In this document: piece after piece, positions 21,241 to 31,859 of the stretch
How positions within the stretch are numbered: the first letter of the stretch is position 1
Layout of the letters: each line of letters starts with the position of its first letter
Position numbers and translations under genes: made by a program
NCBI GenBank assembly: GCA_946807835.1
Contig: OX327705.1
Span: forward strand, 11,252,501 to 11,316,500
Length of the DNA: 64,000 bases
Origin: Ailanthus altissimus
Taxonomy: Eukaryota > Streptophyta > Magnoliopsida > Sapindales > Simaroubaceae
Direction of reading: 5' to 3'
The notes under the pieces: model-generated
What the model saw: only the letters and a program-made list of their open reading frames with translations
Databases searched by the model: none
What the model was told of the DNA's origin: nothing

Positions 21241-21584
21241 CCACTGCTCCTATCATGCAATCACCAGATTGGAACCTCCCATTTGAAATTATGTGTGATG
21301 CAAGTAATTATGCTATAGGAGCAGTTCTTGGGCAACGTAGGGAGGGAAAACCCTTTGTTGTTTATTATGCTAGTAGGACTTTGAATGATGCTAAAATGAA
21401 TTACACTACTACTGAAAAAGAACTACTAGCTGTTGTTTTTGCCTTAAAAAAATTCCGTTCTTATTTGATTAGTTCACCTATTGTTATTTTTACTGACCGC
21501 ACAGCCCTTAAGTACCTTCTTTCTAAGAAGGATGCTAAAGCTCGTTTAATCAGTAGATTCTTCTTTTGCAGGAATTTGATCTAA
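21241..21584 (+). pseudogene. RNase H of copy 2
   Basis: An open 109-codon stretch from MQSPDWNLPFEIMCDASNY to the RNase H end, with NYTTTEKELLAVVFAL and IFTDRTALKY. It retains the three acidic positions. It ends in the same frame change and TAG before the integrase link as copy 1. Confidence 0.86.
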
Positions 21585-22990
21585 CCATCAAAGACAAGAA
21601 AGGCGTTGAAAATGTTGTTGCTGATCATCTATCCCGCCTTGAGTTCACTTTCTCCACTGATTTGCCACCCATTCGAAATGCTTTTCCTGATGAACATCTT
21701 TTTACTATAAGCCAAATATCTTGGTATGCACATATCGTAAATTATTTTGTTTGTGGTGAACTTCCATCTAACTAGAGTGCAGAAGATAAGAGTAAGTTCT
21801 TGGTTAAGGTACGTAATTTTAATTAGGAAGATCCATATCTTTTCTAATACTATCCTGAACAAATTATGAGACGTTGTATTCTCGAAAGTGAAGTTTCTAG
21901 TGTCTTAAATTTTTACCATAGTGCTGCTTGTGGTGGTCATTTTTCTATGAAGAAGACAGTTGTGAAAATTTTACGGTGTTCTTTACTGGCCTACTTTGTT
22001 CAAAGAAACTAATAATTTTTGTCATTCCTGTGAAAGATGTCAAAAGTTAGGTGCTTTATCTTGAAGATATATGATGCCTTTCAACCCTATTCTTATTATT
22101 GAGATATTTGATTGTTGGGGTATCGATTTTATAGGTCATTTTCTCTCATCTTTTGGCTACCTTTACATACTTCTAGCTGTTGCCTATGTATCAAAATGGG
22201 TGGAGGCTATAGCTTGTCATACTAATGATAATACAACTATGGTAAAATTCTTAAAAGAAAATGTGTTATCTAGGTACGGTACACCACATATCATCATTAG
22301 TGACTAAATAACACATTTCTATAATTGTTCTTTTGAAGATTTGATGCGCAGTTATGGTGTTCTTCACAAAGTTTTCATTGCACACCATCCATAAAAAAAT
22401 GGACAAGCCGAGCTAGCAAATAGAGAGGTTAAACAGATTTTGAAAAAGATGGTTAATCTGTTTAACCTGATTCGCAAAGATTGGTCTTTACATCTTTCTG
22501 ATGTATTATGGGCATATCGCACTGCATACAAAACCATCTTAGGAATGTCTCCATACTGACTTATTTATAGGAAAGCTTTCCATTTACCTATTGGGCTAAA
22601 GCATAAAGCTTATTGGGCTGTCAATGTCCTTAACTTTGATTTGAGTGTTGTAGGTCTTTAGAGAAAGTTACAATTGTTAGAAATAGAAGAGCTACGAAGT
22701 GATGCATATGACAACTTCAGAATTTACAAAGCTAAAATAAAAGCAGCTCATGACAAACAAATCTCCAGGAAACACTTTGAGCCAAATCGACAGGTCTATC
22801 TTTATGATTCTCAATTTCATTTACACCCTGGAAAGTTGAGATCTCGATGGACTGGTCCATTTATGGTAAGGCACGTTTTTCTAAATAGTGCTGTCGAAAT
22901 CAAGGACCCCACAATGGGCGAACTTTTAAAGTGAATGGACAGGCGCTGAAAAGCTATATGGAAAAGGTAGACCACTCTATGTATCTAGAC
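21566..22990 (+). pseudogene. Integrase of copy 2
   Basis: From [27 protein letters not shown], through the zinc-binding part, [15 protein letters not shown] and GQAELANRE, to [17 protein letters not shown] and a C-terminal SRWTGPFMVRHVF. At least eight in-frame stops and small indels are visible between 21775 and 22980. All domains are recognisable and collinear with copy 1. Confidence 0.86.
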
Positions 22991-23253
22991 GAGATCCCTC
23001 TTGTGGATTCTGTCTATCATGCTTGATCAGATTCAATCTATCTATACCATATTTAATATTTAATCTTTTGACTTTTATTTTTTTTCACATTATATTTTAC
23101 TTTATTTTCTTCTTTTTATTTTTTTTCTTTAGTGTGATTTTTTTTTCCGATCAAGTGATGGATACGATACTCTATGACTACTAAAGTCGGTTTCTCAGTT
23201 CCCTAAAAACTGTCCATCAAACTGGGCATGCATCTCTTTTCTTTCTTTCAAAA
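22991..23253 (+). other. T-rich spacer after integrase in copy 2
   Basis: A T/C-rich low-complexity spacer and the pyrimidine-rich leader (TCTTTTCTTTCTTTC) before the small Cys-containing ORF. It is collinear with 9668-9944 of copy 1. Confidence 0.55.
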
Positions 23254-23750
23254 ATGGATCGCATTCTTGCCAACCTTAAAAAACGTTTTTCTTCATTGCC
23301 TCAAAATGCTCTGTTTAAGATTTACAAAGTACAGTGTAAAAGACTAAGGCTATTGATGTTTAGTAATATCCCTGTGGATATCCGTTGGTTAATTCAGTCA
23401 AGGTTCGATTATTTGGTAAATCTGTAAATGATTTTGTTTCTTTTATGCCTGGACTTGAAAGAAGCTCTTATGCTAAGAGGCAACGAGCAAAGAGGTTACA
23501 AGTCTATCATAAATGTACTTAATGAAATTATAACTGGAGTTGTCATTCTTTAGGATGTGCATCTAGAAATCGAGAAGACAAAATTCAGTTCATTAAGGAT
23601 GGATTGAGTTATGAGTCTTTGGATGATATCCTATTGACTCTTGAGACGCATCCCTGTGGGCTCGTGCAACGTGAACTTCTCGATTTATAGAATAAATTTA
23701 AAAAATGAACATCAACAGTATAGTCTCGGGAATCTAACTCTAAAAGACCA
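23254..23750 (+). pseudogene. Small basic Cys-containing ORF, copy 2 (viral nucleic-acid-binding-protein-like)
   Basis: Homologue of 9184-9667. Starts MDRILANLKKRF at ATG 23254, with LRLLMFSNIPVDIRWLIQS. It breaks by frameshift near 23415 and by stops around 23515-23525 and 23689. The RSSYAKR-type basic block is present in the shifted frame around 23458-23500. Cysteine positions are retained differently from copy 1: HKC and WSC are present here, where copy 1 has HKR, while the first Cys is Tyr here. The ORF existed in the common ancestor. Function is inferred only from the motif. Confidence 0.5.
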
Positions 23751-24054
23751 TGTTTGCCAATTTATAAGAAAATTAGATAGGAAGCCTATCCCCGACCCAT
23801 AGAGGGCGTTTAAGCCATTACTGTACGTAAAACTAGAGGAAGATGTTAGCCACAATCATAACTATCTGTAAATATATGTGTTTTAATTTCAAACTTTATT
23901 TTATGAATAGTAGGGCTACTCATATAGATGTCTTAAATTCAAATCTTTTAGTTAAATAATGCATGTAGGTCATTATCTTTAAATTTTTGTGTTTTAATTT
24001 TAAATCTCTTTTGACAAACTGTCAGGTTGTCATAATCATTGTTATCATTTGGTA
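23751..24054 (+). other. Spacer between the small ORF and the LOG cassette, copy 2
   Basis: About 300 bp of non-coding sequence collinear with the copy 1 DNA on both sides of the chromovirus insertion. The point equivalent to that insertion site is near 23915-23925. No gene seen. Confidence 0.6.
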
Positions 24055-24067
24055 CTCTATAAATACA
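24055..24067 (+). promoter_or_regulatory. TATA box upstream of the LOG-like ORF (copy 2)
   Basis: CTCTATAAATACAG about 55 bases before the ATG at 24117, followed by CACCTCATTTTCTTC. Conserved with 2669-2681 of copy 1 despite decay of the surrounding sequence. Confidence 0.5.
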
Positions 24068-24116
24068 GCACCTCATTTTCTTCATTTTCATATATTGAGA
24101 TAAGGTGAGTGTAGAT

Positions 24117-24640
24117 ATGAAGAAATCTCAGTTCAACAATTCTGAAATATATGTGTATTTTGTGGGTCTAGTCCTGTGGAAAATAAGGTGTTTGTAGAAG
24201 CAGCAAACAATATAAGAAAAACATTAGCTGCAAGAAACATTCATTTGATTTATGAATGGGGTAGCCTTGGGTTAATGGGGTGTGTGTCAATAGCTGCACA
24301 TTTAGGAGGAAGTCAAGTTTTAGGTATTATTCCTACAGCTTTAGCCGTGGAAAAACAATAGGGGAAAAATTACGAGTCTCATCCATGCATGAACGTATAG
24401 CTAGAATACCTTACAATGCAGACGCTTTTATTGCTTTATCAGGTGATTTTGATACCTTGGAAGAAATTTTTCAAATTGCCTCTTGGGCCCAGCTGAATAT
24501 CCACCGAAAATCCATAGGTTTGTTGAATGTTAATAACTATTTTGATTGCTTACTTTATTTTCTTGATCAAGCTATAGAACAGAATTTTATTTCACATTCA
24601 GCGTGATAAATCCTCATTTCTACCACCAACGTGGATGAAT
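24117..24640 (+). pseudogene. LOG-like cytokinin-activating phosphoribohydrolase, copy 2
   Basis: Homologue of 1984-2618. From ATG 24117 (MKKSQFNN), a 2-base AT duplication breaks the frame. Then FVEAANNIRKTLAARNIHLIY, GSLGLMG (better preserved here than in copy 1), [40 protein letters not shown] and [16 protein letters not shown] follow, with a second frameshift near 24358. The PGGxGTxxE catalytic motif has decayed to SGDFDTLEE. The C-terminal end is lost to a deletion of roughly 350 bp near 24640 relative to copy 1. No introns. The two copies have different lesions, so the ancestral element probably had an open LOG frame. Confidence 0.84.
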
Positions 24641-25644
24641 TGATTTAATGCATTTTAACTAACTTTTTGTTGTTTTGTTTTATGTTTCATGAACAATATA
24701 TTGCTTGTAGTCTTGGTAATTCTTGTATAAAGGAATTTGCTTTTCTGCCTATGTATGATTTCAAAATTATTTAGGTTGAGTCACTATTGTTTCTATTTAG
24801 GTTACTAAAGAATGACTTTCAAAATATTTTTGAGCACAATGCTAAGTCTTGTGGTAAGACGGATGATTCAATTTATATAGTCAAGAGAATTCTCATGTTT
24901 TTAAGTATATATTTTTCTAATCTCACATATCGTTTGTGAGTAAGTGAAAAGGTTGAGACAACAGCTTATGAACCTTCATTGATCCTTTGAATTGGTTAAT
25001 TTTTGTTTAGATTGATATTATTTGAATTAAGGAATAAGTTAGTTGCATTTGTGTTTAAAATATTTTGGTGAGAAAATTTTGTAATGCTTCCTTGTATTCT
25101 TAAAAAAAATCCAAAATACCAAAAAAAAGAAAAAAAAAAGAATCAGTTTAGTTTAATAAGTTTTCATTCAATTTTATAAGAAAAATATCTTGTAAATTAG
25201 TTTTCTCACCAAGCTATATTTGTATTATTCTCACAAGACAATTGAAGTCCTAAAGCTGGTATATGTCAAGAATGATTGATTTCTAAACGATTGATTTTTC
25301 TAACTTTGGATCAATGTTAGTTTGTATGTCTGTCTTTAAAATTGACTTTTTCTTAAATGCTTATCTGTTTTCCAACTCCATGAGAGAAATCCTAACCTTT
25401 TAAACAGTCATACACATGTGAGGATATAGAGTTGAGATTTTTACTTGGAGAAATTCTCAAGACTATATCTGCTGTGGTTTGTGGTAAGAGGGTTACGGCT
25501 TAGTTCACACACACAATTTTTGGAAGTTATAATTGAAAAAACTATAATAGCAATAGTGATCTTGAACTGACTTTTTATTTGAAATACTTAGGTAGTTTTG
25601 CATATTCTAATTACGCTTGAATTGCTAGAGACTAGCAATAAGCT
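24641..25644 (+). other. 3' untranslated region of copy 2
   Basis: Collinear with 652-1700 of copy 1 in reverse complement. No coding sequence. An A-rich tract lies near 25105-25140. Confidence 0.65.
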
Positions 25645-25656
25645 GGTTGGGGGCTG
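25645..25656 (+). other. Polypurine tract of copy 2
   Basis: GGTTGGGGGCTG directly before the LTR start TGATGAACAC at 25657. Confidence 0.8.
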
Positions 25657-27160
25657 TGATGAACACATGAAAATGCATTTTTATCAAGATATTCAGTCAC
25701 CATTTAATGTCACGAATTTTAGCATTTTTGTACTTTCAGCTTGAAATAAAGTGTTCTTCTTAAATTGTCATTAATGAATGTTATTTGCACAGGTTTAGGT
25801 AAAATAGAAATAACTCTTAATGTAGAAATTAAAATGAAGAAATTCTTGAACCTGGAGAAACATGACTCAATCTTACACAAACTTGAAGAACAGTTAAAAA
25901 GCCAAATCTAACATGTTATAGGCCAAATATTGAGATACAATAGAATCGGGCTACAACTTTCGCCCAGCTTGACCCAACTCACATATTTGGATCGTATCTC
26001 ACAAAATATGAACCCAATTAGTATAATGCTTGAAGTTGTGAAATACTGACTTAATTATCAATAACTTTTATGTTGATGGTAAAGTCCAAAGCAGCTGTTA
26101 TCATGAACAAACATTGTATTGCAAGTGGGTAAAAGGATTGTTGGCCTAAATCTGACGTATCTTTAGAATTTTGCCCATATCTCATTGGATACTCATCCAC
26201 ATTATTAAAACTGCCACAACTTTTATGTTGGCAAAAAAAGCTACATCGGTCATTTACATTATTAAAAATGTGCTGCAAGTGGGTAAACGGGTTGTTGGCC
26301 TATTTCCATTCATTGCCTATATAAGGACACTCTTATGACGTTTTCAACATTAGATAATTCTCTCTGATTTTCTTCTGATTAACATATATTGTAATCTAGG
26401 CTAGAGTTCTTGGCAAGGCTAAGAGATGAACTTTTATGTGTAATAAATCTACTTCTATGCTTTGATTTGTTGTCAAGAGTTACAAATGTTTGTAAGTTTG
26501 GTTTTGCTTAAACTCTTATCTATTTTATTTTCTATAATCCATAGGTTATAATTATCATGTCTCATATATTTTCACTCATGCTTTTCTTATGTGATTCATG
26601 CTGAATTATAATTGTTATTAGTTACATTATTTTATATGTTAATCTTTTACTGCAATATTATCAATTGATATATTATCGATCTTGGATAACATGTAAAGAC
26701 AATAAATGTTTGATATTCAAGTTGATCTTTTACTGCAATACTGTCAAAATGATATATTGTCGATCTTAGATAACTTGTATAAATAAACATAATTTGTGTT
26801 GATATTTGCAAAAGAGTTTAGTCATATCCAATGCATGTACTATCAAATGTGCTATATTTTACATATCTTTCGATTGATTGTTTAGATGTAAAACTGTCAA
26901 TTGAGTTATAAACATTGAATCACAGTGTAGAGTAGATTTTTAAAGCATAATTGTGATTCTTGAAGCCTTATTTAAATCATCATAGACATTTTCCTCAATT
27001 TATAGACAATTCTATCTCATCCATTTAAATCAATTAATTAATTTTCTCCTTTGCTTGCTTTAATATTTTACTTCATAAACCTATTTTTCCAAAAGCTTTC
27101 TCGTGGGATCGACACCTCAATCTATACTGCGATAGCTGCATTATATTTTAAGCGTAAACA
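25657..27160 (+). repeat. 3' LTR of Athila-like copy 2
   Basis: 1504 bp, TGATGAACAC to GCGTAAACA. It is an inverted copy of 17146-18709. A TATATAAGG-like box lies at about 26319-26327. After 27160 the sequence continues as a copia LTR. Confidence 0.92.
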
Positions 27161-30100
27161 ATTAGCAAAGTTGAGTGTTATATTTATGCTAACAGTTAGC
27201 AGGTTATAATAGTCAGCCAGATCTAAAAGGTTAAATCCTTGTCCATAATGAGATAAAGACCTGAGGGTATACATATAATGACATGGTTCCAAGGAGTTGG
27301 AATTGGAGCTAGGAGATGTCATTATGTAAGTATGTCCTTAAACACTATGTTCCTGATCTGTTTCACCGATGCGGGTCTATCAGTGAATCTATTTTATATA
27401 GATCAGTGTATGCTATATCTATATGGTATAGATAGTTGTTCTTAACCGACCATGAGCTTACCGGAAGCTCATATATGCATACGAGTATTTAGTTAGGACT
27501 GAATACTGAACAGACCCTTGAGGACGCCAATAGACATCTTATGAAACCGTCAATAGTGAGTCCTCTCGAGTTGAGTAGTATACATGGTTCTTTGACCTGA
27601 GTGCTACGGTGGACTTGTAAGTGATCCACCATACTTTGGTTCCACGCATGTCATAGCCTTTCATGGTGTGACCGCTGAGTGTTGCTGGGTCTAGTACGAT
27701 GTTTATGCAGTCTGGTTTATACAGATATGAGATCCATCATCTCTCATAAGAGAGTAGTATATCCAGATGCACTAAGATTGTATTTAAGTAAATCTGGTGG
27801 CCACGAGTACTTACCCGGGAAAGGTGTTTTCCAAAGAGCTGAACAATATAGCAAATGTGTTTGTGTATATTGTTCTTGAAAAAACATATCTGAAGATAAG
27901 CTCATAGATGGGCATACAGGGATTTGACGACGCTGATTTATATCCCCTCACATACAGGATATACTTGATGAAGGATTATACGCATGCGCTGTGACCTCAG
28001 CTTGTATGGCTTAATGGGCTGATTTGTAATATCAGTAACATATGCGTGGGACATCGATCACAAACTTATAGAATAGTTCCATTTGACGAATCGGGTATGG
28101 ACCTAGAGAGTCTCGCAATATAAAGTGTACTCGTTGTGCACTGAATGAGTATATTGGATTGAATTATTCAATCTAGTAATTTCTAACAAAACCAAATATT
28201 TGTTTCAAGAATTCTCGGGATACATGCGTGTCAGTACTTAAGTGTTAAGTACAATAATTAATTAATAATTGTTATTGACTAATTAATTAAATAGTGACAC
28301 ATAGCACATTGTAAGCCTTCGGTTAAATTGACTCGAGTATTGGGTAAGCTGGAACTCACGTTGGGTTAATGAAAGGCTTAAGGGTTATTTCCCTTAATTG
28401 ATCATTTAAGTATTAAATAAACTAAATATTTATTCTCACAAATTAGTTAATTCGACTAGAGTTAATTGTTTGCTCATGGTTAAATCAATAAAGTAAATAT
28501 TTTATTGAGGACTTAATTGATAAATAAAATGAGATTTTATTAATCAAATAATTAAGTTAAATTAAATATTGCTTAAAAGGAAAATTAAATGAAACCTTGA
28601 GGACTTGAATGAGAATTTTCTTGTCAAAGACATGTGATGGCCGCCCACCCACTCTTGTCCAAATATTGGACACTTGATTGGTTTATTTAATAAGCCTAAT
28701 TATTTTAATATAATATGTTAGACAAAAGAATATATATTTCTAATTATTAAATATATATTTTCATTTGATAAATATAAAATAAAAAAGGTTATCTCTTTGT
28801 ATTAAATTTTTCATTCTTGAATGAATGAAGATGAAGAGAGCTCTAGGTGTGGTTCTCGGCCATGGAGAAAGAAGAATATGAAAATGGTTTTTATTTTCTC
28901 CTTTGAAGCAAAACAAGATGGCAAACAAATTTTAAAGGAAAGAAAAATTATTTTTGTTTTAAAATTTTTTACCTGTTAAAAACAACAAAAACTTGATAGC
29001 AAAATTATTTTTCCATTCAACTTCTCCTAAATGTTACATTTGATTTATTAGTTTTGATTAATTTAAATGTTGAATACATCAAGAACAAAATGAATATAGT
29101 CTAAGTGTTGGGCTATGAGGATAAAGAGTTAATCTAACAGTTTAAGTGTTAAACCAGTGCTGGAAATATATAGGTTGCTATTCTAGCGACTCAAGCTCAC
29201 TGATGCGATATTTCTATATCTTAAAATTAAGTGCAAGTATACACTATCGTATACAAGTAATAAAGGGACTAAATAAGTCGGATGTCGAACCCTCAGGGAT
29301 AATTTCTTCTTTTTAACCAATTACTAAAATTATGTCTTTCTAATAATTATTCAGAAAAATAAAAATCTAAGAATGAATGTAGAAAATATAAAAGCAAAAT
29401 ACAATGCAAAGAGAATTAGGTGATAGCAATGTATAGAAAACCTAGGATTAATATTATCCCTCAATATGCTTTCTAATGATTAATCTCTAATATTTAACTC
29501 TCTTAGTTTTTGGTATTGATCAAGACACTAATGTATTCACAAGCCTCTTCCAAGGTCATGCAAGTATACCTTAATTTACCAAATACCTATATTCCTATGA
29601 TACTTGTAATAAATTAAGATTCATTAAGATTAGGTCTTATTGATCATACATGCCAATTAGGTATATTTCTATCCTAAATTAAAACTTACATATGTAACAT
29701 TGAATGTTACTCTACAATCATGCATCAAATTACCTAGGTCTAAATATTATGATTCCTTTTTCGAGTTTATCAATAATATTACCAATTCATTCACCATATA
29801 TTGGCCATATATATTGAAGCATTAAGATCCAATAATTTGAATATTAAAGAACTATGTTTATTAAATATTCAAAAGATATGACAATTAAGCACACATATTG
29901 AGTTCAAGTATTAACCCTAGAACGCATTGAATCTCTCTTTAAAGTTGCTTCAATTAAACTTTATTGCTCTCCAAGACTCGTGTTCTATATTCTTGGTGTT
30001 CTTGAATGTGTCTTAGGGTGTCTAGGTTCATTCTTAAAGGCTGAGAACGAGTGGCTTTTTATGGGGATTGATATGAGCTTGAAAATCTCAATTCTCGTCG

Positions 30101-30755
30101 GACTGAGACTCGCGCTACTGCTGGGGTGCTATGCAGTTGTCGTTGAGGCGACACGTGAAAAAGACTTCATCGCTAGAGTGGTGGGATGTTAGCGCTAGGG
30201 CACTGGCCCATCGCTGGCGCAGTGACTATTTGGCGTAAGGGAGCCAGATGCGACTTAAACAAGTCGTTTTTCTTATTTCGATCACTGTTCCAGCGCTGGG
30301 GCGATAATCCTCGTGGCATTGGGGTGATGGACTCATACTTTGAAAACTTTGCATTTCTTTAAATTTTGTTCAAGTCCCTATAAATAACAATAATACACAT
30401 AAATAGAGAATAAAAATATGAGAAAATATATGATAAATCAATAAAATATCAAAATAAAAATATGAGAAAATATATGATAAATTTGCCCTTATCACTTACC
30501 ATGTTGAGTCTTAGAACTATCAATGGGTCAACTTCATACGGTACTCTAGCCAGAATTCATTCCAAAGGCTTGACAGGTGATATTCTCAATCATTAGTATT
30601 AATTTGATTAATAAGTTTTATATTTTGTTCATTAGCATAATGAATAAAATTTATCGTGTTCATTTTAGAAAAGTAGATTTCTAGCTTACGTTGTATTTAT
30701 GATTTGTATATGTATGTATTAGATGCATATGTATATGAATTTTATAGCATATATT
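27161..30755 (+). repeat. 5' LTR of the copia element (left-truncated, interrupted by a solo LTR)
   Basis: 27161-29200 aligns with about 34645-36810 and 30495-30755 with about 36820-37065. Its first roughly 195 bp (equivalent to 34452-34644) are missing at the junction with Athila-like copy 2. A 1294-bp solo LTR sits at 29201-30494. The right end near GAATTTTATAGCA is approximate. Short open frames in it (for example 27679-27879) match non-coding sequence in LTR2. Confidence 0.82.
29201..30494. repeat. Solo LTR inserted in the copia 5' LTR
   Basis: 1294 bp with ends TGATGCGATA...CCCTTATCA, flanked by a near-perfect 5-bp duplication (CTCAC 29196-29200, CTTAC 30495-30499). The interval is absent from the other copia LTR. 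Sequence near the left end (AAGTGCAAGTATACACTATCGTA) and the next 600 bp is related to 39317-40016 and 45596-46225. A GC-rich block lies at 30050-30330. Orientation is uncertain; the order of the GC block and the GATCGACAC-like end suggests minus. Confidence 0.75.
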
Positions 30756-31859
30756 TGATCATTAACAAGTTAATCTGGAATACACTTACCTTAGATCGCT
30801 ACAGTATGCGGATAAGATGTATTCAGGATCAGAAGTAAGAGTTGTATGAGATGCAATTGACAAGGGTTGTCTACTTGTTGGGTTTACAAAGGCCTAGATT
30901 GCTACAGTGTGCGGCTGAAGTAAAATGCCAATGAGATCTACTTCCTGTTGTGTAGTTTAAAGAGTTTAAACTATCATTGTCTTGTTCGAGAGATTATCGG
31001 GATTATGTAAAGCAGTGGGAGGGTGCTTTTAGATTAAAAAAAGTATAAATCATATACCCATGATCTAAAACGTTATTATTAACAATTAGAAATGTTCTGC
31101 TATACATCTCCTAAATCATCTTATAGAGATAAGATACTTGTCTTATATAAGATAAGATAAGTATGAGCAATCAGTTAATACACTTGATTAATGTACATTA
31201 ACTATAGGATACCGAGAAATATTAAGGACTTATTTATGAATCTGAGAATAGTTCTAGATTCTGAATTACTTGGATATAGTTGATATATCTGATCCACAGT
31301 TAAAGAAAAATTACAATGTAAAGTGTTTCTACTATGATAAGGTTTGGATAGTAAGTGTTGTTGTTCAAGATACCTTAACTGAGAATAGATATGTCTTTTA
31401 GATAACTGTTTATAGAAAATAGATGTGTTAAATAGCATATGATGTTAATGGTCCATGGGTATAAGATAGACATGCCCTTCTCATATCTACAAGTTGTTGC
31501 ATGATTTGAAAATTGCTAGTTTGCTTAGAAATGAGAAGTAAGTTTCACATGGAAATAGAGATTTCCTACGCGTGATATCTGATAAGCCCTTTCAGATCAC
31601 TTTCCCATTATGACAGTAGCATTATATTGTATAATTGATATTACGTGCCAGACATTATTAAGCATATCATATCACTCCATGTAGTTGACAGAGAGAGTTA
31701 TTATAAAAATATTTGGAATAGTTCCTTATATTTATATGATAAAGATAATGTTTTACTTACCGAATGTCAGGTAATGAATGACCATTATATCTTATATACA
31801 ACAAGAAATGTCTTGATAAACAGAACACGTAGTAGCTTAGGAACTTTGAATAATAATGA
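30756..31859 (+). other. Copia 5' internal region, gag remnant too decayed to read
   Basis: About 1.1 kb between the LTR end and the first recognisable pol motif. It should hold PBS and gag, but neither could be identified with confidence. A weak CKCFYYDK-like run near 31318 may be the zinc-knuckle remnant. Confidence 0.4.

Larger units (their letters stand above)
18710..27160 (+). mobile_element. Athila-like Ty3/gypsy element, copy 2 (5' part outside window)
   Basis: A plus-strand copy of the same family as 1-18709, beginning abruptly inside gag at 18715 and ending with a full 3' LTR at 27160. The missing LTR and gag N-terminus would lie left of the window if copy 1 inserted into it. It has the same gene order, including the small Cys-containing ORF and the LOG-like ORF, but more stop codons. 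It is itself inserted into a copia LTR; candidate target bases are ATTAG after 27160. Confidence 0.9.

Noticed and set aside
21560..21580. TTCTTCTTTTGCAG resembling a splice acceptor before integrase (also at 11370-11385)
   Set aside because: The same bases encode the conserved ILLLQEFD stretch of Athila integrase, so no intron is needed; a splice site cannot be claimed without transcripts.
29980..30192. 70-codon frame MFYILGVLECVLGCLG
   Set aside because: Lies in the solo LTR, overlaps the GC-rich block and has no recognisable family.
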